Position numbers and translations under genes: made by a program. A DNA stretch of 64,000 bases, taken from assembly GCA_008360975.2 (NCBI GenBank), contig CM039193.1, positions 15,490,501 to 15,554,500 on the forward strand, read 5' to 3'. Numbering within the stretch: position 1 is the first letter of the stretch; each line of letters starts with the position of its first letter. This DNA is from Lichenostomus cassidix (Eukaryota; Chordata; Aves; Passeriformes; Meliphagidae). The notes under the pieces were generated by a model, which did not search any database, was not told where the DNA came from, and worked only from the letters and a program-made list of their open reading frames with translations. Shown here one piece after another: positions 13,955-26,300 of this stretch.

Positions 13955-13993
13955 GATTTTCAAGGGTACAACCCTTACTCCTTTCCCTTTGCA

Positions 13994-14588
13994 GAGAAGG
14001 ATGCTGGGGGCCTCGGTGGACACCAAAAGGACCATGAGGCAGCAATGTGCCTGTGCAGCAAAGACAGCCAGTGGTACCCAGGTCTGCCTTAGACGTGCCA
14101 GCAGGTCAAGGGAGGTGATCTTTCGCTTCACTCAGCACTGGTGAGGCCACTCCTGGAGTGCTCAGCCCAGTTCTGGGATCCCAGTGCATGGGAGATATGG
14201 AACTACTGGAGAGTGTCCAGAACAGAACCACTATGATGGTTAAAGGACTGAAGCATCTAACATACAAGGGAAGGCTGAGAGCACTGTGACTGCTCAGTCT
14301 GGAGAGGGGATGGCTGAGGGGAGCTTATCAGTGTCTATAAATACCTGAAGGGAGGGGGTAAAGAAGGCAGAGCCAGGCTCCTCTCAGTGCTGCCCAGTGA
14401 CAAGGAAAGAAGCAACAAACACAAACTGAAACACAAGAGGGTCCATCTAACCATGAGGAAACAACTGATTATTTTTTCCTCCCATTCTCACTGTGAGGGC
14501 AACCAAGTACTGGTAGAGGTTGTCCAGAGAGATTGTGGCATCTCCCTCCTTGGAGATACTCAAAAGGACTGAACACAGCCCTGAGGGA
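13994..14588 (+). mobile_element. CR1 LINE fragment with decayed ORF2 C-terminus
   Basis: About 595 bp of the CR1 ORF2 C-terminal coding region. Landmarks include GATGCTGGGGGCCTCGGTGGAC, CAGCAATGTGCC, CACTCAGCACTGGTGAGGCC, GGAACTACTGGAGAG, TATAAATACCTGAAGGGAGG and CCTTGGAGATACTCAAAAG. Reading-frame breaks are present, and both the upstream reverse transcriptase and roughly the last 70 bp of the 3' end are missing. It is a dead copy and not a host gene. Confidence 0.92.
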
Positions 14589-17500
14589 CCCACTCTGGGG
14601 TCTTTAGCACAAGAGGGTGAAACTTTTACCACCATTCAGGCTACATGGAGATGCTGAACCAAAGATGGCAGCACAGACAGCCTTCTACAGAGCAATCTTC
14701 TGGAGCTGGCAGCCAGAAGACAGCCCCTGCTATGGGAAAACACATTCCCAACAGAAACACTCTTCAGCGGCAATGCCAAAGCCCTTCGGAGGAAGGCAAC
14801 AACCCACATTCCAGGCACGGAGGGCAAGAGCAGGCGAGATGGTGCCAGGTGTGGGAAGGCTCAGCTCCCTATCGATTTCACAGCCGGCTGGGTCCCCGGG
14901 AATCAGTGCCCTTGGGGTTTCAGGATTTTCAAAACAAAGCCGCCAACAGAAAGGAAAAACCCACTAGACTAAAACCAACAAACAAAACAGAGGCAGCCAA
15001 GTTCTGAGAGTGGAGATGAGCAGGATCTTAATCTCTGGAAAATTAAATCAGAAGAAAATGGAACAGGCACAGATTTTGGCTGACAGAGAGCATCCTCCTT
15101 TCAGGAGCGTGTGTGCCAGGTTTATTTGATTAAAACTCTTCAGGATGGAGAGAGAAGGGAGTGTTTTCATTACTGAAGTGGGAATGAGGAGGAGGAGGCC
15201 TGTAGTTGCTGTAGGACCATTTTTAGTACTAAAGGTAGCAAATAGTCCCAGTGGATAAGAGTAAAATGTTTGTACAGGTGATTATTTCATTACCTGGGGA
15301 TGGAAGTTTTTTTGCAGGAATGGGATACAGGCTTCCTGGTGCCCAGCAGAGCTCTGGGTTTACACTGCAACCTCTGAAATAGTTTGGCAGTTGTTTTTAC
15401 TGCTTCCAGACCTCAGGGAAGAAAAAAAAACAGCTTTGGTTGACTGGGAGCCTAAGATGAGGTTTTATTACTGCAGTGGCAAGTCCTGGACATTCCTCAG
15501 CCAGCGCCAAAAGCATAGGACAGGCTGGACACTGCCAATGGCACCTCGAGGGCCTTCTTGAAATGAGCTTGGCAGGGCTCAGCTTAACTCCCAATCTGTC
15601 CACTCTTTTCCCTCTGTTTAATCCAAGTCCCACCTACAGAACACTACCAGAAGAAAGCCTGGGCATCACCTGAGGGAAGAAACCAGCTTCTCAGCCTGCG
15701 TGGGCAGACAGGCAGAGCAAAGGGGAAGCCTCCATTATAGGAAGGAAAGAAGCTCAGGCAGAACTAGCTGGGAAAGGTAGGTCAGGCCACGGCAAGCCAG
15801 CGGGACACAGGCAGGCTGGCACACTGCAGAGCCAGCAGCACACACTGCAGCCCCAGTGCCCTGCCAGCACTGGCAAACCAGGCAGAAAGGATCCTCAAAG
15901 AGAGGGCTCAGAGCTCCATGGTTCCCTCCTTCCCTCCATCACTCCCTGAGCAGCCCAGCCTCCTGTGCTGATGTGCTCCAGCACAAGTTGCTAATCAGGA
16001 CACAGCACGAGCAGGGACTGGCAGGCGCTGGGCTCCAGCACTTTTCCCCAGCAGGAGCTGAGTGCTAGCATTTCCCCTGAATTAAAAAAAAGAAAAAAAG
16101 CCAGCATCCCTATTTCATATGAACTGGGGAGAAAAGGCTTCAAAGGAGTTAAAAAAAAGAAAAAAGGCAGAAGGTTAAAAGGAATTGCAGTTTCCAAGTG
16201 AAGAAGTAAACCTCAGGGTCTGAGTGGTCCTGCCAGTCTCTCCTCTGTGCTCCACTCTGGCCCCAGGTTGCACTACAGCAGCATAACTACCTGCCTGCAC
16301 TGAGTTGTCTGCCCACAGGCCCCCAGTTCAGCCCCATCCCAGGAGCCCTCTGTCACCCACGTCCTTCCTCCTGTCGTGCTGTGGTACTCTGCTCCTCTTG
16401 CCCTGCTCTCCCCTGGCCCTGCTTTCTGAGGAGACCAGCTAAAAAGGACAGTGCTTTTAGAGCCCCCAAGCTTGTTACGTTATTCAGCTCTGTGATGCCA
16501 AGTGGAACAGAGTCACTGAACTTTACTAGAGATAACACCTCAGGGTTACCCAGAGGTGTTACCAGCCCTGGCAGCTCACACCAGCCTCTCCTGCAGACAG
16601 CCCTTCTGTTCACCTTGGTGACCACAAGCTCAGGATGCTCCTCTGCTCACAAGTCACTGTCCCCCATGCACAGGGAAGATGCAGAAGTACCCCACCCGCC
16701 AGTGACTACTTTAGGGTAAGCAGAAACCAAAATACAAGGCAGTATCCTTCCAGCAAGATCACTGTCCAAACTCACAACAACCCCTTTAACCCACATTTGA
16801 ATGCTGTCCTTGCCTTCAACCTCATGTGCCAAAGAACATGAAATATTCTGCAATTCTCCTCATGGCAATCGATTCCAATGCCGCTGAAGATGCACTGGTT
16901 TCTCCCATGTCTAATGGGTTAGGATAAAGCAAAGCCTGTCCTTACACTCCCTTTTTCTCCTGCCGTGCTCTCTGCCTCTGCAGCATAAAGATTCCTCTGC
17001 TCATGGCCAGAAGATTATAACCCAGTTGAAAAAGTCTGCTCTGTAACCCCTCAGCCTCCAATTTATATGGACAAGAGCTACAAAAGCAATTTACCATCTC
17101 ATTTCATGATTCTGCCAGCAGCTACAACATGGAAATCAGGGAGTTTGCTCTCTGTTGCAGCCTTTAAATACTTTGACTCACTTTGGTCAGGCTTACCCGC
17201 GTGACTTTGCCGCCAGCACCACACTGACCTTACCTGAAGCACTCTGACACCCACAAGGACAGGTTACTCAGGGTTTGGTGTTGGGATATGATATTTGCAA
17301 AGTTTCCAAATGGGGAATGAATGCTAAATAAGAGCTCGGGCACAGGAAGTTGGAAAACCCATCACCTCCCCAGTAATCCTAAATCTGGTCCCTACCTCAT
17401 CATGCCTCTGACCATGACTCATTCCCACAGTGCAATACCAGCTAGAAGCTGTGGCCTTCCGAGTTCCCCTCAGAGCTGCTAAATTCCTCTCCTGTCTCTC

Positions 17501-20500
17501 TCCTTTTCTGCCCTTGTCCAGCTCTCTCTGAAACATCAAGGAGACAGAATCATTGTACCAGCTCTTGATTTTGGGAGACAGCGAGTGATGGCCCCAAAGC
17601 AATCGAAATGGAGGGCACAGTGCAGGAGAGCTGGAGTCAGGCTAAATAAGGGGTACCCCCTTCCAAACAGCCCCTTCTGGCATGGGCTGCCCCCCAGCAG
17701 TGGCTGTCCCCTCTTAGCACTCTGGAACCAGGAGGGATAGATCAGGGCTGCTGAATGTCCCCATGAAAATGAGCAGAAATCAATGACGTGCCATTCGAGC
17801 CCTTGAGATAATCCTATCTAATCAAACAGACCCAGAGAAAACAGCATCTTACTGGCCATAAAACACCAGAGGCTTATTCCCCTCATAAATACTGAGCTGA
17901 CACCACCATTGCTATAGCCCCTTTGGCTCTTCCTTCCTCCTCTCCCATCCTTCCACTTGAATGCTCGGCTGCTGACAGCTCCTAATAACTTGGACTCCGA
18001 TGCAGTCCCTGACTGCCTAATCAGGGCTACATTAATGAAGGGGTTATCTCATCCAGCCTGACCCCAAAACAGCCTCTGTAGAGCAGTACCCATGCCCAGG
18101 ACACCAGGGAAACAGGTACTTTCAGCAGCAGCCCTTGGCTGGTGGGGTCCAACTCTGCAGCACAAAGCAAGCCCCAGGCAGCCTGAGGGAAACCCTGGCT
18201 CTGCTCAAGTCCGCAGCAGAGCTCCTTTCACAGCAGAGATGCTGATGTCTCACCTTCATTTCAACCTTCAGGGTCATAAGAGTGGCCTGTGTTCTGTCCT
18301 TACCCCTTCTCTCAGCCAACCTTCCTCTCCCAGAGGTATCAGGAATTACCTAGGCACATGTCAACAGCAAAGGAATCTTCTCACACCCTCTAAATCGGGT
18401 GAGGACAAAGCACACCTGAGCCTTGTGAACATGATTAGTATCAGGAGGAGCTTTAGCTGGACCTCTCCTATAACAGAGTATTTGGCACTTTTCCTCTGAT
18501 ATCAGGTATGTCCCAATTATTGCCTTAGAACTGTGGGCTAAGAAATTCCTAGCAAGCCCTGAATGCTTGGCTGCCCACCCAAAGGGGACATGCACACATC
18601 ACAGTGAAATGAAGTTCTCACAGGGGAGATGGTCTTATATTTCCCTGTGTGCTGCCACCCAACATAACTGAGGTCACGTGCCACCACCTGCAACACAGGT
18701 GATGCAAATCACAGGGAGCTGCTGAGATCCATGACATTTCTGCAGACAAGCTCACTGAGGTGACACATCCTAGAGCTGAAGGAAACACTGATGGTCCTCC
18801 CCAGAGACACAGCAGCTCAGGTGACAAGGGCCAGCTCAGCTTCTGTCTGAAACCAGTCCTTCCTCTGTTCTGCCTAAGGAGAGGTCTGTCCCCATGAAAA
18901 CTCCTCTGGGATGCTATCCTGCCTGCAATAGCCCTCCTGTAGGGTTTAGTCTTGCTCCCTGGCTTCACCAGTTTCGGCTTCCAAATTCCCAGGAGCCTCC
19001 CAGTGTGCCCAGTCTTTCCTGTAAGAAAAGCTCTCTGTAGTAAGAAGAAATCCATCTGCTTCCCAGAAAAGCAGAACACAGCATGCAGCTGGGAGAGGTT
19101 TGGGGGAGCTTTTCGCACTCCTGCAGGGCGATGGAGTTTACCACTGCTCCCCCAGCCTCCCTGGCACCCCTTGTGCCTCTGGATGCAGCAGGGACATTTC
19201 TCCCTCCCTTCCCTCCCCTCTCCTCAAACAGGGCAAGGAGGGTGGGAATAGCAAAGCCAAGGGGAAAAACAAAACAACAAAGCACCGTATAATCTGTATA
19301 TTTCACCATTTGGCAGAGAGGATTTTTTAATCATTTAATAGTTTTAATCCTTTATCAGATGCTCATCTAAGAGGATTTTGCTGCACATACAAGATTTGGT
19401 ACAAATTCATTTGCAGTAAATATACTCATTTAGCAAGTTTATTTCCTGCCTGGGCACTGAGTGAGGTAAGTTGGCTGCTACTTGACAAAGGTGGCAAGAC
19501 CTTGCTGCAACTCCTCTATGCTGTACTTTTCCTGATTTTTGCAAGCCAGAATCTCAGCTACTGGAGAAAAATGACATTGGGCATCCTCACAACCTCAAGG
19601 TCCCCATAGACACAGGGGCACACCTCTGTACAGCACCAGCCCTGCACCCCAGCCACAAGAGCATCTTCTCCCAGAGATGTGCAGACACTCACCCTGCCCT
19701 AGCAACTCTGTATACTGGAGACTTGCTGGCTGTTTCTACACCAGTATTTAAAGGAGGATACAGCACTGCCCCACCACCATCCACTCCAGAGCAGCAGTCA
19801 TGGCCCAGGCTCCCAAGGGCATTTTGGCAGAGAGACAGTCCAGGTGAGGTTAATTTCTTTAGGGGAGAAGAGGTCAGCCACAAGGACATGAACCACACTA
19901 TGCTGCTTGTTTTCAGAGCCAGAAAATGGGCATGAGCTTATTTTACTTGTAAGATAAAATTCTGATGAAAGCCCTGAGGTTTGAGACAGCAGAGAAACAG
20001 GCTGGCAGACCACGTTGCTGCAGCTGTAGAGAGAGGGTGCAACCCAGGGGAGATGGGTTTTGTTCAGTCCTGCTGCATTGCTGGCCCAGCCACATCCTCT
20101 TGTGCCCTGTGACTGACGGTGGATCGAGGCCAGCCCAGCAGAGCCCTGCTCACAGTACTGGCTGACTGCAACGTGTTGTGAAGGGTTGCAAGGGACACCT
20201 GAGAGCACAGCTGAGGCACAGCTGCCCCCACCAAGTCCCTCTATGCTGCTGAAATCTCCAGTTATCAAGATATTTTGGGGAGAGGAAATAGGAATGAAAA
20301 CTACAATGAATTTACACCTGAGGCTCTGTTAATTTAAAAGTGGCCAGAAGATACCATCTATATTATAAGAGTGATGTGCTCTGTATGCGTGCAAGGCAAC
20401 TGCTGAGGCACAGCAAAGGTTTTCCAACTGGAATACAATTAATAGGATATAACAATACTTCTTTAGATGGCTTAAAGCTACAACAGAGCCTGCTGCAGGG

Positions 20501-23139
20501 CTGATCTTTTCTCATGTTTTTGTGCGCTTTAGTTTCTTTATGTGTTTGCTTTCGGCTAAATACTTAGAAATACCCAGTGGGAACTCAAGCTGGATCCCCC
20601 AAATGCCAACTCCACGATTAACCTGTGGGTTGTTCCACTGCCAGCCTCTCTCCTCTCATCTCACAACCTCTGATCTTCATCTAGAGAACAGAATGAAAAG
20701 TTTCCGCTTCCCCACAGTTGTCAGGGAATGCACGAATCCCTCTTACCTATCTTTAAGGCCAGTACAAAGTTGTATTTAAAAGGAAAGGGCACACAATGTT
20801 TCCCTGACACTTTATACTCTCTTAGGGAAAAACCCAAGAGCCCCATTTTTGTGTCCACAGAGCAGGGAAGGGCACAAGCAGCATCAGTGTCAGTACAATG
20901 CTGTTTTTTCTGAGCTGAAACATCTTACCACCTGAACATCTTGGCCAGACAAGGGGGAAGAGCCAGAGGGTGAAGGGGTTGTCTTCTGCCTCTGTGGAGC
21001 AGCCAGCAAACTGAGTCATGCTGATGCATGGCTTTTGGATGGAAGTTTTGATTAAAACATAGGAGTGATCTTGGTTGGATTTACACCAGAAGCTTCCAGC
21101 CAGCAAGCTACATTCCTTTCTCTGGGACACCACTGATACAATCCCAGATACATGGTCAGCTTTTTAGACAAATATCAAAGCAGCTTTTTGGCTCCCCAGT
21201 ACATAATTCCCACTGTAAGCATGGTGGGGCAAGAGAGCACACCTCCCTGGGCAAGCAGAGCGCATCACATCTGCTGCAACCAGGCATAAATTCTACTGGA
21301 GCATAAATAAGTCTGAAAAATATCGTGCCCAGTTCAGGCCATGGTTAATTCAAACAAGCCCACCAGTTTGACAGCTTGGTTTGAATGCTCTGTTGCTTCA
21401 AATGCAAAATACAACATAGCCCATTACCCTGTGTCTGCAGAGAATTATATCTTTTTTTTTGTAGCTTATTCAACAAATCCAATGGACTGATCCTATCCTA
21501 TTCCCTCTGCCTTTAAGACAATCCAAGAATCTATTTACTTTCCTCTTTCCACATGGATAGCAACAGTGATAGGTGCTTTGGGAGAGAGAGTGCCCACTAA
21601 CATTTATTTATGGTCCAGCAGTGGCTGCAGCATGCAAGCACTGCTTGTGTGCACAGTGAGATACACTCCCTGCCCTGCATCCTTACAGTTCATAAGGCTT
21701 CCTAAACCTTCATTTCTTGGGATAACAAGAGCCTAAGAAAATACTTCCTGTTGTAAATTGCCTCCTGCACCTCTCCAAGGTACCTTGTGCTGGCCCATTC
21801 CAAAGCCCAGGCACCAACCCAGACTGGTGCAATCCAATGTTGGCAATTCCCCATTTTGTAGATGGTAAATCTAAGGAATGAAAAGGTGAAGGGTCAGGCC
21901 TGACAAGCAAAAGAGGTCTTTAGCCTTCACAATATGTTTTCTGCTAGCAGCAAATGGCCAACAACGTTTTGGGTCTGGCAGCATCCAGGAAGAAGCTGCC
22001 CCAGGAGCTCATTCAGAATCTCAACCAATGCAGCGTTCTGCTCCTTGACAAACTCAAGCATTGAGCCACTAAAAGGGCCAAACAACCCTCAGCTACTGGG
22101 GTTTGGTATCATCTTAATCCATGACCAGCCCCAGATCAAAATTTAGCAAACAGTTGCTGCTGGGTACAGCAGACAGAGCAAGCCTCAGCCTAGGATGCAG
22201 CCTTGCTCATATTTCTGCATGACCAGAACAATGATTCAGAAATCTGCAGTTTAGGGCTTTTAACTCCCTGCATAGATATATCTGATAGATTCAGGTACCA
22301 ATGTGTATATGCCACCTCCAGGGAATTTATTTTCCCCCTCTTTGCCAAGATAAACAGCATACCAAGCATGAAGGGAGGGAGGAGACAAGGCTGATTTAAG
22401 TGATTTCACTTTGCGATTTTCTGTGTTCTTTTTAAGTCGCTTATCCATTTCAGTGCTCAATATTCGGCTCTTTCCCTAATTAGAAAATCGCTAATCTGCT
22501 CTAAAAAATGTAAAAGTGAGTCTTGCTTACGTGCATTGCTTGGAATATGCAAGTGTGTTGGGTTTTGTGTTGCTTCCAAGCTCTTTTTAAAAGGCTTCTG
22601 GTGTCTCCAGCTGGCATCACTTGCTCCCGTTGATCCCTCCCCCAGTCCACATTCAACCCCGGTGTGCAGAGCAGTGCTATGCATACCTAGTGCCTCCAAG
22701 ACATTATTCCTGCTCTATTCCCATCACACACATTAAAATTTTGGCACCCCTATAAATAACATATTCGACCCTTTCTTTGCCTGGGCAACAACACATCTCA
22801 ACCAGAACAGAACAAATCTTTCCACACCACCTCCCAAGCACCAGCATCCCTGAAACCCTGGGAAGGAACAAAAGAAGGCTCTGAAGGTGGAAGCTCAAGA
22901 AGAGTGAATTTTCAAGTCAGATGAGAGAAGTGCTTCAAGAGCAGTACTGAATTAGCCTGTTATACCCACAGGGCTATACCAGGGAACAGTGAGAGTGGGG
23001 CTGCTCTACACAGGGGACAAGGCAGGAGCCATGGGTGACCACAGGACAGCCCCTGCCCACCCAGCACAGTCCCACCAAGTCTGAGCATGGCTAGGTGTGA
23101 CAGGCCCAATGGACAGCCCCAGGCAAGGTGAGGTGACAA
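14589..23139. other. Intron 2, unique stretch
   Basis: No exon or transposon recognised over about 8.5 kb. An imperfect local duplication of an A-rich block lies at 16079-16170. The remaining reading frames are short and lack recognisable domains. Confidence 0.6.
16079..16170. repeat. Local duplication of an A-rich block
   Basis: Two near-identical blocks of about 25 bp (16079-16104 and 16146-16170) share the form GA.TTAAAAAAAAGAAAAAA(A)G.CAG. They lie about 67 bp apart. Confidence 0.6.
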
Positions 23140-23355
23140 GTCAGGGGCAAAGTCCACCCACAGAGCTCAGGCAGGAACAAGAGCGAGCCAGAGACAGGTT
23201 ACCTGCAGTGTAGGTCCAAAGTCCATTCAGTAGACAGGGTTAGAGGCCAGGCTACCTGCACTGTCTCTCCAAGCTTCATCCAGGAGACAGGGCAGTGGCA
23301 AGGAACTGTATGTAACTTAGGTCTAGAGTGCATCCAGGGAGCCAGCAGCAGGGAC
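23140..23355. repeat. Degenerate minisatellite, period about 53 bp
   Basis: At least three diverged units begin near 23195, 23248 and 23301. Units 1 and 2 share CAGG.TACCTGCA.TG and GAGACAGGG or TAGACAGGG. Units 1 and 3 share TAGGTC followed by a GT.CATTC/CATCC block. A more distant unit with GGGCAAAGTCCACCCA lies near 23145. Divergence between units suggests an old array. Confidence 0.6.
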
Positions 23356-26300
23356 AATGCTGGGGATAGGTACAGCTCCAACACAGCTCAGAAAGACACA
23401 GTGAGCGGAACTCAACTGGAGCTCCAAAACCTGAGGAGTTGGGCATTGGGTCCCAGGTGAAGCTGGTTAAGGCAATGAGGCTCATTAACACACCGACTCC
23501 TGGCTGCTCAACACCCACCACCTTCCCATGCTGTGTGCTGCTACTGGAGAGCCCAGTGGGGACAGCTGGATAATTCAGCCTGGTGTAGGATGGACAGCAG
23601 ATCAGACCAAGCAGCTCCTAGCCCCGCAGTGCTCTATGCATCAGGAATTCAACACCTGCTCTGAGGTATAAATCCAACTGTCCTGAAGGTCAGCAGCTGG
23701 TGGCCTTAGACAGCAGTGTCTAGCCTGGGTGATTCATCACTATCTTTTTGTGGAAGAAATCCCATTAAGCAGGCACCAGCGTAAGCCTGAAGGGTGAGGG
23801 GTTGGTCCTGAACAGCTCACCCCAAGAAGGCAGTGCAGAGATCAGGCTCCTCCACAGCAGGTGAGTGCACCTGCACCACATGCCTGCTCCCCAGGAACAT
23901 GCCTGGTCCTCCTGAGCAGAGCTGGCTGCACCCCCACCAGAGCACATAACCCTAACACAATCCCAGCACTGCTCAGCCAGCAGTTAACATTGTACTAAGA
24001 AAAAAAACAACCCACCCACACTCTGCACAACCAGCAATCAGGGGAAAAAGAAATCAGGAGCAGTTGGCCTGCCATGCTCCAAGCCTCACTTCTAACAAGG
24101 CACCCCCCACCTTAGAGGAACACCCTGGAAACCTCCTGGCTAGCTGTGTACTATGAATAGTACCTGTTTAAGGACCACTCCATCTCTACCCTGGACAAGA
24201 GAGATCTCTTGCCTAGGTATCTACACAGCATAGAAGTGAGAATTAAAACAAGAGAGGTACTGTCCTGGCCAGGACAGCCCATTCCTTGGCCTCTGCACCA
24301 CTCTCTCAAGTGTTATGGCTGTGGTCTGTCACACTTGGCTACCTGCACATTAAGGTGAGCAACTGCTTGTGCTGCTCCAGCATCCCACTGTGAGCTGCAG
24401 CTCTTGCACTGCACGTTTCAGATTTTTTAAAACCAGCTTCTCAGTGCTCTTGTACCCAAACCTCGCCCCATGATGGAAGAGTCATCCTGGTGCCCTCACT
24501 CCTCCCTTCTCCATTTTCTTGCTGTTATGGGAAGAGCTCTGTCCATAGCTCATTGTGTCTGTGCCCATTGCTCCCTCCCTGCAGGTAGCTGTGAGAGCCA
24601 GGCCATGTGCCCAGCACACCCAGTGGCTCATGGCAGTCACATCCCTGGCCACACAGCCAAAGCAGGAGGAAGAAACTGTGCAGCTGTAACCAGCAACAGT
24701 GCAGCTAAAGGACTCGGAGCCCTCACATTACACCATTTTCCAGGGGTGCTGTTTGCTCACAAGCTTTTCCCAAGCAAGCACTTTGCTAGGAAAAGTAGTA
24801 CAACTTAAATAGTAATTAGTCACCCATCCTGCCTTTGTTCCCAAAGGATTTCCAGGAACATTTTGGGGAAAGACTGTGAAAATTAATCCAAGGCTGACAT
24901 ACAGGCAACATTGCATTGCAGTGGCATGGACAGTTTTGCATGAATCCTTTCCTGCCCAGATTGCTCACAGGAGAGGAAGGGTACACAGCTGCTAGCATAA
25001 ACCTTTCCAGCCAAACCGCCCCGCTTCATAATAGTTTGTCACCTGCTCAGGGAAATCACTTGTCACAAAAATTTTCTTTTCCACTTAATGACTTCAAACT
25101 CAATTTGAGGATTGGCTCAGCAGACTGCAGCTGAGGTATCTTTCAAATGGAATGTGCACCTTCCCTGGGTGTGAGCCGAGGGCTGGAGGGATGACGGTGG
25201 CATCTACCATTTGGGATGCAGCGCTGCCATAAGCTTGGTGTAATTAAAGGCCTGACTCAGCAAAGCGTAACAACCTCCTGACTGTAAACCCACACATTGT
25301 TTAATAAGGATGAAATCTGTTAAACTGGGGCTGATGAGATCCTGACCTAAGTAAGGGCTAGCTCAGGAATTGGGGATCATGACAAGTGATCTGCAGAGCA
25401 AGGGAGAGGAAGAGGCAGAGGCCATGCTGCATGACCAGACTCATAAGCGTTTATCCAATGAAGTATGGGGCCAGGATCAGCCCTGAAATGCAGAATTTAC
25501 TCAGCAGTAAGCAAAGGGAGCTGACTGTCACAGACTGGTACTCTAAACTGCTCAGCACCTCCTCGCTGATGAAGCTCACGTACAGCTTGTGTTGTCACCA
25601 TGTACTGAGGTGGGTACAAGACAGCATATGTGGGTGGGGCAGGCCAATGCTCCTAGTCACTGCAACTACATAAATAATGCAAATACTGCACTCAAGAAAA
25701 GTCACAAATGAAAAAAAATAGACTGTGCCATGAGGGGATCCAGGAAAATAGAGGCTCTCATAAGTTAAGAATCTTTCCTTCAGTCACCAAGCAAGTTTCA
25801 GAGCCAAAACTAAAAGCTGGTGTACCCAGTGCCCTTTTCTCCACCCCAAACTATCTTTTCAGCATTTTATGCTATAGTGACAAGGTTTCCCTACCACAGA
25901 TCTAGTCCAAAATTATTCTTGCTTACTGGAATTGCAAGAAAAGGATTAGCAACAACTATCTTGGCTGACCTAGAATGATCTGTTAAAATTCTGCACGTGA
26001 ATGGTGTTAAATGCAAGCATAAGGTAAGCGAACGCTGTGTCCCACATTCCCAGTGAAATTAATAGGCCCTGTGTTATGATGGAGCAGACACAAAATCATT
26101 GCCAGGACTGAAGCAAGGCCATGATTTATTTATCTAGTTTGCACTGTTCCTAAGTAGCTGCACACAGTATATTAGGTAAACTTAAACATACATCTTGTTT
26201 CTTCAGCAGCCCAACAACAGCAATCACACCTCTTCTAAAAGCAGAATATATTGAACAGGAAACCAATGAATCAGCTTAAGAATCTCCTCACCAAGGCACT

